This document shows positions 43,795 through 52,109 of a DNA stretch of 64,000 nt, one piece after another (the stretch's first letter is position 1; each line of letters opens with the position of its first letter). Both the position numbers and the translations under genes were made by a program. The DNA is taken from NCBI GenBank assembly GCA_023435565.1, contig JAEYRN010000052.1, forward strand, positions 1-64,000, read 5' to 3'. The DNA is from Bacillota bacterium. GTDB lineage: Bacteria; Bacillota; UBA4882; UBA8346. Under the pieces are notes generated by a model that worked only from the letters and a program-made list of their open reading frames with translations, ran no database searches and was not told the DNA's origin.

Positions 43795-43837
43795 AATAGT
43801 GGACTGTTTTTGCATTATTTAAGTCCACTATTTTTTT
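43795..43837. terminator. bidirectional terminator
   Basis: AATAGTGGACT (43795-43805) and AGTCCACTATT (43822-43832), 11 perfect bp, flanked by A-rich sequence on the left and Ts on the right. It serves the Cys-rich gene and udk. Confidence 0.85.
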
Positions 43838-43876
43838 CTTCGATGCTTTGATATAAAAATGCTAACAAACAATGGT

Positions 43877-44497
43877 TCATAATTGCCAATCGCTTAAATA
43901 CCGTTCAATCTTAGATACCAAAAGACTTAACGCTACTGCATTATGGCCTCCTTCAGGGACAATGATGTCCGCATAGCGTTTTGAAGGTTCTACAAAGGCT
44001 TCGTGCATCGGTTTGACCGTATTCAAATATTGACTACAAATCGACTCCAAACTCCGGCCTCGTTCGTTCATATCCCGGTGGATTCTTCGCAAGATCCGGA
44101 TGTCGGCGTCGGTATCGACGAAGACTTTGATATCAAAGATTTGGCGAAGTTGGGGTTCGGTTAAAACCAGAAGACCTTCTACGATAATAACCGGACGCGG
44201 ATCAATTTTAATTGTAGCTTCAGTTCGCAAATGCTGAGCAAAATCGTAAACCGGCACATAGATTGGTTGCCCATTACGAAGCAGAAGGAGATGTTCCAGC
44301 AGCAAAGTATCCTCAAAGGCTTCCGGGTGGTCATAATTTTGCTTAGAACGTTCTTCAAAAGACAGGTGGGGCCGATTAGCGTAATAAGAGTCTTGGGAGA
44401 TGAGCACAACGTTTTCCGTTCCAAGCTCTTTTTCAATTGATTTGCTAACTGTAGATTTCCCCGAGCCGGTCCCCCCGGCGATTCCAATAATCAACAT
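43877..44497 (-). CDS. udk: uridine kinase
   Basis: 206 aa, typical length. Walker A GGTGSGKST at residues 8-16; SQDSYYANRPHLSFEERSKQNYDHPEAFE contains the uridine-binding residues; IIVEGLLVLTEPQLRQIFDIKVFVDTDADIRILRR is the catalytic second half. It phosphorylates uridine and cytidine with ATP/GTP for pyrimidine salvage. Cytoplasmic, apparently alone. Confidence 0.95.
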   Translation of the reverse strand: MLIIGIAGGTGSGKSTVSKSIEKELGTENVVLISQDSYYANRPHLSFEERSKQNYDHPEAFEDTLLLEHLLLLRNGQPIYVPVYDFAQHLRTEATIKIDPRPVIIVEGLLVLTEPQLRQIFDIKVFVDTDADIRILRRIHRDMNERGRSLESICSQYLNTVKPMHEAFVEPSKRYADIIVPEGGHNAVALSLLVSKIERYLSDWQL

Positions 44498-44545
44498 TCC
44501 AAATTACTCCGTTAATTATTATTTCTACAATGTTTTAATTATAGC

Positions 44546-44935
44546 ATTTTATTAGGTAGCCGTCCACGTCAGCAACTGTTTGACCTACGTGAAACCCGAC
44601 CCTATCCCTTAAAGGGAACCTGTCGTGGTTCCTGGGCTTTGAAGTTAGACTTCGAAAGCCAAATCTTTACTTTGGCTAACAATTCCAGCCAATTCCCTTT
44701 AAGGGGAAGGGTCGCTTTTAGACGACAGTTTGGGGCTTACAGGAGTATTTTCTAGGTAGTCGTCCACGTCAACATCCTGTTGACCCACGTTATATAATGA
44801 AAAGTTGATGTGGATCGACAAGCATCGATAGCATTTTCTAGGTAGTCGTCCACGTCAATCTCCGATTGACACAAGCGAAATTCAGAAAATGAATTGACGT
44901 GGATCGACAAGCGTCGATAGCATTTTCTAAGTAGT
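44546..44935. repeat. tandem palindromic repeats of 86-89 bp with a nested element
   Basis: ATTTTCTAGGTAGTCGTCCA opens units at 44747-44832 and 44833-44921; a diverged first unit begins at 44546 (ATTTTATTAGGTAGCCGTCC) and a truncated one at 44922-44935. Each unit is a long palindrome: GTCGTCCACGTCAA at the 5' side, TTGACGTGG-A-TCGAC at the 3' side. A 15-bp core (AGTCGTCCACGTCAA) recurs at about 45218-45232 inside the next gene. The first unit is split by the element at 44597-44714. Confidence 0.75.
44597..44714. mobile_element. 118-bp MITE-like element with 21-bp inverted ends
   Basis: CGACCCTATCCCTTAAAGGG starts the left end (44597-44617); the right end (44694-44714) is its inverse with 19 of 21 matches. 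Inside are smaller hairpins: GGCTTTGAAG with CTTCGAAAGCC, and GCCAAA with TTTGGC. It interrupts the first palindromic unit. No transposase, so non-autonomous if mobile. It might instead be a structured RNA. Confidence 0.5.
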
Positions 44936-44965
44936 TTCGTGGAAACAAAGTTTTAATTTTAAACA

Positions 44966-45018
44966 GAACACTTGTTCGCATTAAAAGATTATGTTATAAT
45001 TAACTAGAACGTATGTTT
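44966..45018 (+). promoter_or_regulatory. promoter with two LexA-box-like sites
   Basis: TTGTTC (44972-44977) and TATAAT (44995-45000) are 17 bp apart. GAACACTTGTTC (44966-44977) is a perfect GAAC-N4-GTTC Bacillota LexA (DinR) core and overlaps the -35. GAACGTATGTTT (45007-45018) is a near match just downstream of the -10. Two flanking boxes suggest SOS control of the small gene at 45044. Confidence 0.6.
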
Positions 45019-45043
45019 GGATTTAAAAGGAGGCAATTTTAAA

Positions 45044-45307
45044 ATGTATATAATCGCCTTAAATTGTGAAAAACATTTTTACTTTATCAGTACGGAAGAT
45101 CAACGGCGGAAATTGGAATCCAGAGGGATCCTGGTTTTAAAAAATTCTTATGATAGATTGACTAACGCCGCTGCTGCGGTTAAAGAATTAAACAAACAGG
45201 CAATTAAATTGTTAAGCAGTCGTCCACGTCAATTTTCAGTTGATTCAACTAAATCAATAGGAATAAATAATATGGCTCGACAGGTATCTGGAGTATTATG
45301 TGAATAG
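45044..45307 (+). CDS. small unknown protein, probably SOS-controlled, C-terminus from repeat
   Basis: 87 aa from ATG 45044 behind AAAAGGAGG. The front half (YIIALNCEKHFYFISTEDQ, then LVLKNSYDRLTNAAAAVKELNKQ) is unrecognised. From about residue 57 (KLLSSRPRQFSVDST) the coding DNA is a copy of the palindromic repeat core (AGTCGTCCACGTCAA near 45218). So the end of this protein comes from the repeat, as in Rickettsia palindromic elements. No membrane helix, so it is not a YneA-like division inhibitor. Role unknown. Confidence 0.6.
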   Translation: MYIIALNCEKHFYFISTEDQRRKLESRGILVLKNSYDRLTNAAAAVKELNKQAIKLLSSRPRQFSVDSTKSIGINNMARQVSGVLCE

Positions 45308-45330
45308 TTATATAAAAAATTCAATAATTA

Positions 45331-45358
45331 AAAAAGACCGGATTACCGGTCTTTTTTT
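45331..45358. terminator. bidirectional terminator between the small gene and leuB
   Basis: AAAAAGACCGG-ATTA-CCGGTCTTTTTTT: 10-11 bp stem with a tetraloop and T/A tracts on both sides. It can end both the plus-strand small gene and the leuCDB transcript. Confidence 0.85.
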
Positions 45359-45377
45359 AATTTTAATATGTAATGAA

Positions 45378-46445
45378 TTACATTCTTTCCCTTACCAACC
45401 TACCCATTTCCTTAGTTCCGACTTTTTTACATCCTTCCGCCATGATATCGGCAGTCCGGTAACCGTCGGTCAATACTTGTCGGACTGCTTTTTCAATGGT
45501 TTGGGCTGCTGTTTCGAGCTTGAAAGAATAACGTAACATCATTGCCGCGCTTAAAATAGTGGCCAGTGGATTAGCCAGGTCCTGTCCTGCGATATCCGGG
45601 GCGGAACCATGGGCCGGTTCATAGAGGGCAACCTTTCCGCCGATGCTGGCGGAAGCGAGCATTCCTAAAGAACCGCTGAGCATGGAGGCTTGGTCGGTCA
45701 ATATATCGCCGAACATGTTCTCGGTTACGATTACATCAAATTGGGCCGGCCAACGGACTAGCTGCATGGCGCAGTTATCGACATACATATGATTCAGTTC
45801 CACATCGGGATAATCTGCGGCTAATTTAATGACAGTTTCCCGCCAGAGTCTTGAACTTTCCAAGACATTTGCTTTATCAACGGAAGTCACTTTTTTCTTA
45901 CGTAAACGGGCCGCTTCAAAGGCCAAACGGACAATCCGCTCGATTTCTTTGGTATTATAAACTAAGGTATCAACTGCTTCCTCAGTCCCATCGGCCATAG
46001 TTTCCCGTTTCTTGGGTCCAAAATATAAGCCTCCGGTCAATTCGCGAAATGTAAGGATATCAACCCCTTTGACTACCTCGGGCTTTAGAGTTGAGGTTTC
46101 CACCAATACATCATAAACAATAATGGGGCGAAGGTTGGCGAAAAGTCCCAGCTCTTTGCGGAGCGGGAGTAAAGCTGCCCGTTCCGGCCGGAGTTCCGGC
46201 GGGAGTTGGTCCATCTTGGGGCTGCCAACTGCGCCTAATAATACGGCGTCCGATTGTTTACAAACTTCCAGAGTTTGAGGGGGTAACGGATGGCCATATT
46301 TTTGGTAAGCGTCTTCACTTACCAAAGCTTCGGTAAATTCAAACTGGCAATCAAATTTTGATGCAATTAATTTTAGCGTTTCTACGGCTTGGGGTACGAT
46401 CTCACGGCCAATCCCATCACCGGCTAAAACTGCTATTTTAAACAT
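45378..46445 (-). CDS. leuB: 3-isopropylmalate dehydrogenase
   Basis: 355 aa. VLAGDGIGREIVPQAVETL opens it; LLGAVGSPKMD, LRPERAALLPLRKELGLFANLRP, then RIVRLAFEAAR, the lysine-containing SVDKANVLESSRLWRE and EPAHGSAPDIAGQDLANP (NAD motif) are all intact. It oxidises and decarboxylates 3-isopropylmalate for leucine synthesis. Last gene of leuC-leuD-leuB, 11 bp after leuD. Confidence 0.96.
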   Translation of the reverse strand: MFKIAVLAGDGIGREIVPQAVETLKLIASKFDCQFEFTEALVSEDAYQKYGHPLPPQTLEVCKQSDAVLLGAVGSPKMDQLPPELRPERAALLPLRKELGLFANLRPIIVYDVLVETSTLKPEVVKGVDILTFRELTGGLYFGPKKRETMADGTEEAVDTLVYNTKEIERIVRLAFEAARLRKKKVTSVDKANVLESSRLWRETVIKLAADYPDVELNHMYVDNCAMQLVRWPAQFDVIVTENMFGDILTDQASMLSGSLGMLASASIGGKVALYEPAHGSAPDIAGQDLANPLATILSAAMMLRYSFKLETAAQTIEKAVRQVLTDGYRTADIMAEGCKKVGTKEMGRLVRERM

Positions 46446-46456
46446 AATGATCCCTC

Positions 46457-46954
46457 CTATTTCGCGACCTGCTTTTTAACATATTCGATTAAACCACCGG
46501 TATTAATCAATTCTTGCATAAATGGGGGAAATGCCGCCGCTTGATAAGTTTCATTTTTAGTTAAGTTGGTTATTTTACCGGTATCCAAATCTACCTCGAC
46601 TTGATCACCTTCAGCAATACTTTCACTGGCTTTCGCTGATTCTAAAATCGGTAAACCGATATTAATCGAGTTCCGGTAAAAGATCCGGGCGAAAGAGGCG
46701 GCGATAACACAGGATACCCCAGCTGCTTTTATTGAGATTGGAGCGTGCTCCCGGGAACTACCACAGCCAAAATTCTTCCCGGCTGCGATAATATCCCCTT
46801 GACCGACCTTACCGGCAAAAGTGGGGTCGGCGTCTTCCATGCAGTGTTGGGCTAATTCTTTAGGATCGCTAGTGTTTAAATAACGTGCCGGAATAATTAA
46901 ATCCGTATCTACATCATTGCCAAAACGCCATACTTTACCTTGTAATCTACTCAT
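46457..46954 (-). CDS. leuD: 3-isopropylmalate dehydratase small subunit
   Basis: 165 aa. WRFGNDVDTDLIIPARYLNTSD and CGSSREHAPISIKAAGVSCVIAASFARIFYRNSINIGLP are the aconitase-swivel signatures. The short form belongs with the roughly 420-aa LeuC type. With LeuC it isomerises 2- to 3-isopropylmalate. Overlaps leuC by 4 bp. Confidence 0.95.
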   Translation of the reverse strand: MSRLQGKVWRFGNDVDTDLIIPARYLNTSDPKELAQHCMEDADPTFAGKVGQGDIIAAGKNFGCGSSREHAPISIKAAGVSCVIAASFARIFYRNSINIGLPILESAKASESIAEGDQVEVDLDTGKITNLTKNETYQAAAFPPFMQELINTGGLIEYVKKQVAK

Positions 46955-48219
46955 TTTACTCCAACCTCCTCTGGTCCGGCAATTTTGCCAGCAACCGCTG
47001 AAGCGGCGGCAACAGCTGGATTTGCCAAATAGACTTCACTCTCCGGATGACCCATTCTTCCTACGAAATTTCGATTAGTGGTGGCGATTGCCCGTTCACC
47101 CTTGGCCAAAATACCCATATGTCCTCCCAGACAGGGGCCACATGTTGGAGTAGAGATGGCTGCGCCGGCATCCATAAAGATTTCAAATAAACCTTCCCGC
47201 ATCGCTTGACGCCAGATATCCTGGGTACCGGGAATTACAATCAAACGGACGTTGGGGTTGGCTCTTTTCCCTTTTAAAACTGCGGCAGCTTCCCGCAAAT
47301 CCTCGATACGGCCATTGGTGCAGGAACCGATTATTGATTGGTCAATTATTACATTACCGCATTTAGAAAGCGGTTTGGCGTTCTCGGGAAGATGGGGAAA
47401 AGCGACTTGTGGTTCTAATTTAGATACGTCCCATTCATAGACCTTAGCATATTTCGCGTCCGAATCGCTGGCATATACGGTAAAATTACGTTTAGCGCGG
47501 GGTTTGACATATTCCAAAGTTTTTTCGTCAACATGGAATATCCCATTTTTACCACCGGCTTCGATTGCCATATTAGCCATGGTGAAGCGGCCGTCCATCG
47601 AAAGTTCGTCAATGGTTTCACCGCTAAATTCCATTGACTGATAAAGGGCTCCGTCAACTCCAATCTTCCCAATGGTATAAAGAATTAAGTCTTTACCTCC
47701 AACCCATTTAGGAAGTTTTCCGTAATAAATGAATTTAATGCTTTCGGGTACCTTGAACCAGGCTTCGCCAAGGGCCATTCCGGCTGCCATGTCGGTGCTG
47801 CCAATACCGGTAGAGAAAGCACCCAAAGCACCGTAAGTACAAGTATGGGAATCGGCGCCGATTACCAAGTCTCCCGGAAGAACCAGTCCTTTTTCCGGGA
47901 GCAAGCAGTGTTCGACACCCATTTCACCTATTTCGAAGTAATTAACAATGCCGTATTTACGGGCAAACTCGCGTAACATCTTGGCTTGCTCGGCAGATTT
48001 GATATCTTTGTTGGGAGTGAAATGATCCGGTACCAAGGCGACCTTATTCTGGTCGAATACTTTATTGACACCTATCTTCTCAAATTCTTTAATTGCCACT
48101 GGAGCTGTGATATCATTGCCTAATACCAAATCGAGTTTAGCATTGATTAACTCACCGGGAACAACCCCTTTTTTTCCTGCGTGAGCCGCTAAAATTTTCT
48201 CAGTAATTGTCATACCCAT
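46951..48219 (-). CDS. leuC: 3-isopropylmalate dehydratase large subunit
   Basis: 422 aa from MGMTITEK at 48219, chosen because AGGTGAAAGG precedes it; the frame is open upstream over the HTH-methyltransferase end. 4Fe-4S cysteines appear in DSHTCTYGALGAF, IGSCTNGRIEDL and PTCGPCLGGHMG. It is the aconitase-type, roughly 420-aa form common in clostridia and archaea. leuA is not in the window. Confidence 0.95.
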   Translation of the reverse strand: MGMTITEKILAAHAGKKGVVPGELINAKLDLVLGNDITAPVAIKEFEKIGVNKVFDQNKVALVPDHFTPNKDIKSAEQAKMLREFARKYGIVNYFEIGEMGVEHCLLPEKGLVLPGDLVIGADSHTCTYGALGAFSTGIGSTDMAAGMALGEAWFKVPESIKFIYYGKLPKWVGGKDLILYTIGKIGVDGALYQSMEFSGETIDELSMDGRFTMANMAIEAGGKNGIFHVDEKTLEYVKPRAKRNFTVYASDSDAKYAKVYEWDVSKLEPQVAFPHLPENAKPLSKCGNVIIDQSIIGSCTNGRIEDLREAAAVLKGKRANPNVRLIVIPGTQDIWRQAMREGLFEIFMDAGAAISTPTCGPCLGGHMGILAKGERAIATTNRNFVGRMGHPESEVYLANPAVAAASAVAGKIAGPEEVGVK

Positions 48220-48301
48220 TTTACCTTTCACCTCGTTTGAAATTAATATTTGAGGTTCCTGTAGATTATAGCGGGATAAGACAGGAACCAAAACTCCATT
48301 G

Positions 48302-49150
48302 TTATTGATTGACTTCTTTTTTAACCGGTTTATGTCCCACAGCAACAAACATTGGAATTTCAACTGTAACTCCGGAATTACTAGATGTACGGCAGTTACA
48401 GCCAAGATCTGAAACATTATGATCTATAAACCCGGCTTCTCGAAGCCAACTTTTTATTTCATTCCTCTCGATACCCAGCCAAACATCGGACTTCTCCGAC
48501 TTGGCCCATTGGTAATTGTGCCGGTTAATATCGCTAATAACTAAACGACCTCCCGGTTTGAGAGTCCGATATATTTCCTTAATTGCTAAAGATGGTTCCA
48601 ATAAATGATGGAGTAATAAATTAGCATAAACCATGTCCTGGGATTCATCTTCAAAGGGTAAATCTTGGGCGTCGCCCTCAATCAATTTAATTGTTTTCAG
48701 TTCTTTTTGGGATAAGTCTTTACGGGCTACTTCCAACATGGCGGATGAAATATCAGTTGCATTTACCATTCCGGCGGTTTCGGCCAATTTTTTAGCCAAA
48801 TAACCGGTTCCGGTACCGATATCCGCTACTGTTGAACCTGGCTCCGGAGGAAACCGAGATATTAAAATATCCCGTAATGCCTCGCCGTAGCATCCTTTGC
48901 GCAGATCATCGTAAACCGGGGCTACTTGAGCGAAGTAAGCCTTATTATCCTCTTCGGCGGAAACATATTCCTTGGAATTTCCCTCCGCCATCCAGTTTAA
49001 AAGGGCTGTCCTGGAGAAACGCCATTCACGGCCAATTTTTCGGGCGGGAATATTTTCTTCCCGCAATAACTTGAGAAAGGTTTTACTGCTCACTTGAAAA
49101 AGTTGGCTTGCCTCTTCTAAAGAGAGTACTTCCTTTTCTATTTCAGACAT
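48302..49150 (-). CDS. excisionase-type HTH fused to a SAM methyltransferase
   Basis: 282 aa from ATG 49150. N-terminal HTH (residues about 8-55): VLSLEEASQLFQVSSKTFLKLL, then IPARKIGREWRFSRTALLNWM. C-terminal class I methyltransferase: VADIGTGTGYLAKKLAE, NATDISSAMLEVAR, EGDAQDLPFEDESQDMVYAN and KPGGRLVISDI (COQ5/UbiE-like). The end has a CNCRTSS cysteine pair. It would recognise DNA while methylating a small molecule or protein, e.g. an arsenite- or ubiE-like substrate; not established. It lies 83 bp upstream of leuC on the same strand. Confidence 0.82.
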   Translation of the reverse strand: MSEIEKEVLSLEEASQLFQVSSKTFLKLLREENIPARKIGREWRFSRTALLNWMAEGNSKEYVSAEEDNKAYFAQVAPVYDDLRKGCYGEALRDILISRFPPEPGSTVADIGTGTGYLAKKLAETAGMVNATDISSAMLEVARKDLSQKELKTIKLIEGDAQDLPFEDESQDMVYANLLLHHLLEPSLAIKEIYRTLKPGGRLVISDINRHNYQWAKSEKSDVWLGIERNEIKSWLREAGFIDHNVSDLGCNCRTSSNSGVTVEIPMFVAVGHKPVKKEVNQ

Positions 49151-49270
49151 GAATACCAAGTCCTTGCTTTTTTTTAAATTATAATCCGGGAAGGAGCAGA
49201 AAGTCAAGAATTATTTTCCTCTATCTTCCGTTATATTCTTTTATATTCTTTATTAAGTATCTGGTAAATA

Positions 49271-49310
49271 AAAAACCCCCTGTTAACTTCGTGTTAAACA
49301 GGGGGTTTAA
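49271..49310 (-). terminator. strong terminator after the zinc-ribbon gene
   Basis: AAACCCCCTGTT pairs with AACAGGGGGTTT across an 11-15 base loop; on the minus strand the stem runs into six Ts. It ends the actin/Sm-fold operon. Confidence 0.8.
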
Positions 49311-49329
49311 ACTTTTCTATCGGTAATTT

Positions 49330-49749
49330 TCAGGTTTGTTGGGGATCGATAATTGAAGCTATAGGGATTTCGCCTTTTATCCCTTTGATAATAAATTCCA
49401 TAGTACAATGTGGACAAGTTACATTTAGGCGGTGTTCCTTGACAGGAATAATCATTGCTCCTTCACAGCGGGGGCATACCACAACCACTCGATCGGAACT
49501 ATTAGCCGAAGGGCTATGTTCATCGGGTGATGATTGAGCTAGCTCACTATTGATCGAATATCCACAAGTAACACAAGTAAAAACCGTACCCGGCTTGGAA
49601 AGAGGAAGAATCGGGATAAAAAATAAAGACAAAAATTGACGGTATTGGACCTCCTGAAAATTACGCAAGTCGTTACAATGTGGACAATGACGCCGGAGAA
49701 TGGTTTCCTTTACTTTTTTGACAGGATTGATTCCAATTAACAGAAACAC
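49330..49749 (-). CDS. zinc-ribbon protein with N-terminal hydrophobic start
   Basis: About 139 aa. GTG 49749 is preferred (AGAGGTG six bases upstream; the GTG at 49758 overlaps it). Four CxxC pairs: CPHC (near 25) and CVTC (near 60) form the first ribbon, CPRC (near 95) and CPHC (near 115) the second. RQFLSLFFIPILPLSKPG is a hydrophobic loop within the first ribbon. Last gene of the operon with the actin-like and Sm-like proteins. Function unknown. Confidence 0.6.
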   Translation of the reverse strand: MFLLIGINPVKKVKETILRRHCPHCNDLRNFQEVQYRQFLSLFFIPILPLSKPGTVFTCVTCGYSINSELAQSSPDEHSPSANSSDRVVVVCPRCEGAMIIPVKEHRLNVTCPHCTMEFIIKGIKGEIPIASIIDPQQT

Positions 49750-49770
49750 AAATAGCACCTCTTTAGGACC

Positions 49771-50619
49771 TTAAGTTATTCGTAAAAGACTTCTAAGTTT
49801 GGCAAATAGTCCGGACTCATATTCATTCTCATCAGTCCCGTCATAAGAAAGAGTAATAACGAGACGGTAATCATGGGGTGTAGACAAATCCTGACTTGCT
49901 TGGTTAGTCTTTAAACTGCGATCGGGTTCCGGAAGTTTTTGATTGACCATATTGACCAGTTTAAAGAAGGCTTTATTAATACCATTAATTAAATCTTGAA
50001 GTTCGGTATCTTTTTCGAATAGAAATTGAAGAGGTTCCTTATCTGTATGGATAGTTCCCGCAAATTGGCGCCGTAACTTGATTTTTTGAAAAACAGTTGT
50101 TGGATAACGCTTTAATTGAGCTAGGCGCCGGATCTCTTCTTGTTCTTCATTTAAAAAATCCTCTAATCTGGGTAAAATAGCAGCGCGGTTCATTTGATAC
50201 AGTGAACGTTGGAGCGCTTCGCTAAGTTGGGAAGGATCATTGAAATTACTTCGACGGGCTACTAGATCAAGACAGATTTTCTCAATTACTTGAACGGTAG
50301 CGTGCCATTGTAAAGCAGTAGCTGTTACGAGGTCGTCTTTATCAATGTCCAACCGGTTAATTGCTCGAAAAAGACCGTCCAAATCCCCCAGCAAAGGATA
50401 ATTTTTATCAAGATTTTGATAGTGTTCGTATAACATTCTTATTTTACGCTGAAAACCAGCGGGAGGCAGTTGGTCCTTAGCGTATAACAAAATGTCAATA
50501 TAACCGATTAGAGCAACTTTATTCCATGAAATTGAATGGGCCGGGTTAGAGAGCCTGGCTTGTAGATGCGAAAAATATGGAAAGGAGATCATTTCCAAAA
50601 AGTCGGTAGCTTCACTCAT
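49771..50619 (-). CDS. helical protein of unknown function
   Basis: 282 aa, nearly all helical. Notable stretches are RKIRMLYEHYQNLDKNYPLLGDLDGLFRAINRL, EKICLDLVARRSNF and QEEIRRLAQLKRYPTTVFQKIKLRRQFAGTIH, and the end LFAKLRSLLRIT. No catalytic motif. GGAG 10 bases before ATG. It lies between the Sm-like gene (13-bp gap) and the zinc ribbon. I do not recognise the family. Confidence 0.55.
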   Translation of the reverse strand: MSEATDFLEMISFPYFSHLQARLSNPAHSISWNKVALIGYIDILLYAKDQLPPAGFQRKIRMLYEHYQNLDKNYPLLGDLDGLFRAINRLDIDKDDLVTATALQWHATVQVIEKICLDLVARRSNFNDPSQLSEALQRSLYQMNRAAILPRLEDFLNEEQEEIRRLAQLKRYPTTVFQKIKLRRQFAGTIHTDKEPLQFLFEKDTELQDLINGINKAFFKLVNMVNQKLPEPDRSLKTNQASQDLSTPHDYRLVITLSYDGTDENEYESGLFAKLRSLLRIT

Positions 50620-50632
50620 CGTTAAGTTCTCC

Positions 50633-51061
50633 TTACCAATTTCTTACTAACTGCTCTAATTTGTCTTTAAAGTCGCCTTTTTGATCCGAATTATTATTTT
50701 CATTAACGGTTGGAGGCGCTTTTACTTCAGTTAAAGTCGGTTTAAATTTAGCCAAAGGACTGGATGTATATGCATTTTCTTTTGGCGTTTCGCTGATAGA
50801 CTGGGTTAGATTCTCTTGCAATACCGCGGAATCCTTGGCGATAATCTGATCCAACTCCGCTTGAAGGCGAGAAATCATATTAATACGGACCATTTGTAAA
50901 TACTTACCCTCTTTAATCAATAGAAAGTCGGCGTCCCAACCTAATAAGGTTCCGGTAAGTTTAGTGCCGTCTTCCAGATAAAGGGTGAAACTGCTTCTTT
51001 TTCGCAGTAGATAATTCAAAACCATTCCGCTGTTAAAAATACCGGGTTCAAATTCATTCAT
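50633..51061 (-). CDS. Hfq-like Sm-fold protein
   Basis: 142 aa from ATG 51061, overlapping the upstream stop by 8 bp. Residues about 8-65 follow the Sm fold: NYLLRKRSSFTLYLEDGTKLTGTLLGWDADFLLIKEGKYL, then QMVRINMISRL, which lines up with Hfq QLVYKHAISTI. The proximal YKH residues are replaced (RIN), so normal sRNA-tail binding would be lost. A flexible tail of about 70 residues follows (SSPLAKFKPTL, DKLEQLVRNW end). A divergent Hfq/LSm-type adaptor seems likely; RNA binding is unproven. Confidence 0.6.
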   Translation of the reverse strand: MNEFEPGIFNSGMVLNYLLRKRSSFTLYLEDGTKLTGTLLGWDADFLLIKEGKYLQMVRINMISRLQAELDQIIAKDSAVLQENLTQSISETPKENAYTSSPLAKFKPTLTEVKAPPTVNENNNSDQKGDFKDKLEQLVRNW

Positions 51062-52109
51062 TGCCGCCAACCGCCGAATCTAGACTGGATGTAGTCCGAT
51101 TGCGGTTTCCGAAGAGACGTTGCGATAATTTACGGAAACCGTAAACATTTGCGAACTGGGCCTCTTTAGCCAAAAGGGAATTGTCGAAATGGGGCATTAG
51201 ATATTCGGCTAATGCAACACCGCCGCCCCCGGTAATAAAAACCATATCCAACTCCCATTTATTGATCCAAAGACTGTTTATTTCGGTAATAAGTTTTTCC
51301 GCAACCACACCGAAGGCATGTTTTTTGATTTCTTCCAAATTATAAGTTTTTCCGGAAATACGGATTTCACCGTTTCGTACAATTTGGTCCAGTTGGTAGA
51401 TGGGTTTTGAGATCTTAAATTCTTCCTTTAATAACTCGGATATAAGTACATATGCGGTACTTAAAGCCGTATTGCTTGAACCGCTTAAACGGTCAATGTT
51501 TTCCAGATTATCAACTACAATGTAATCAGTGGTGCGAAAACCGACATCGATAATACCGACCTTAGAGGCTGCCAAATTTTCATCGACAATATTGCCGGTG
51601 TAGTCGAGAATTAAATCGAATAAAGAGCCGAAAGGTTCAGGTAAAACTTTTACTTCATTTACCATAACCGTATATTCCTGATCGGAGCTTTGGTTTCTTT
51701 TTAAGCTAATACTTTGATGGCCTTTAAACAATTGGGTTAAGGTTTGTTTGGTCTCGGTAAAGAATCCGACCGGAAGGCCGGTTACTATATTATAATTTGT
51801 GCTGCGTCCTTCAGCCAATAGAGCTAAGGCGGTAGAGAGCAATACCTTGCTAATTCTTTCATCCATTCGGGTTTCGTTTAAAGAGAATAAGACTACGTCA
51901 GATTGACGATTGGCCAAATCACCGACAAAATATTCCCGATCATCGATTGCTACATGTAAGTTGTTGATCTGATTTTGTTCGGGACTTTCATCGGTTACGT
52001 AACGTAAAGTACGGGCTTGTCCTACAACAGACGGGAATATTTTATCCTTTTTCCCGTCGGAGATCTTAACGAAACCATATCCCAAATCAACACCAATATT
52101 TTTTTCCAT
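51054..52109 (-). CDS. ParM/Alp-like bacterial actin
   Basis: 351 aa. Actin-fold ATP motifs: DLGYGFVKISDG (phosphate 1, residues 7-18), VGIIDVGFRTTDYIVVD (phosphate 2) and VFITGGGGVALAEYL (adenosine). NIVTGLPVGFF marks the ParM/Alp subset. The length and order match plasmid segregation actins (ParM/StbA/Alp). Here it is on a chromosome-like stretch with no parR or parC-like repeat evident; it is co-transcribed with an Hfq-like Sm-fold protein. Filament function is inferred. Confidence 0.85.
   Translation of the reverse strand: MEKNIGVDLGYGFVKISDGKKDKIFPSVVGQARTLRYVTDESPEQNQINNLHVAIDDREYFVGDLANRQSDVVLFSLNETRMDERISKVLLSTALALLAEGRSTNYNIVTGLPVGFFTETKQTLTQLFKGHQSISLKRNQSSDQEYTVMVNEVKVLPEPFGSLFDLILDYTGNIVDENLAASKVGIIDVGFRTTDYIVVDNLENIDRLSGSSNTALSTAYVLISELLKEEFKISKPIYQLDQIVRNGEIRISGKTYNLEEIKKHAFGVVAEKLITEINSLWINKWELDMVFITGGGGVALAEYLMPHFDNSLLAKEAQFANVYGFRKLSQRLFGNRNRTTSSLDSAVGGNE

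Noticed and set aside
45044..45307. YneA-type SOS division inhibitor
   Set aside because: The protein lacks a membrane helix and LysM domain; only the LexA-like boxes are in common.
46951..48417. LeuC extended upstream to 488 aa
   Set aside because: The extra 66 codons lie over the end of the HTH-methyltransferase gene and do not look like LeuC; the AGGTGAAAGG before 48219 fixes the start.
51054..52109. Plasmid-borne parMRC cassette
   Set aside because: No ParR-like small DNA-binding protein and no centromere-like direct repeats next to it, and the surrounding genes are chromosomal housekeeping genes.
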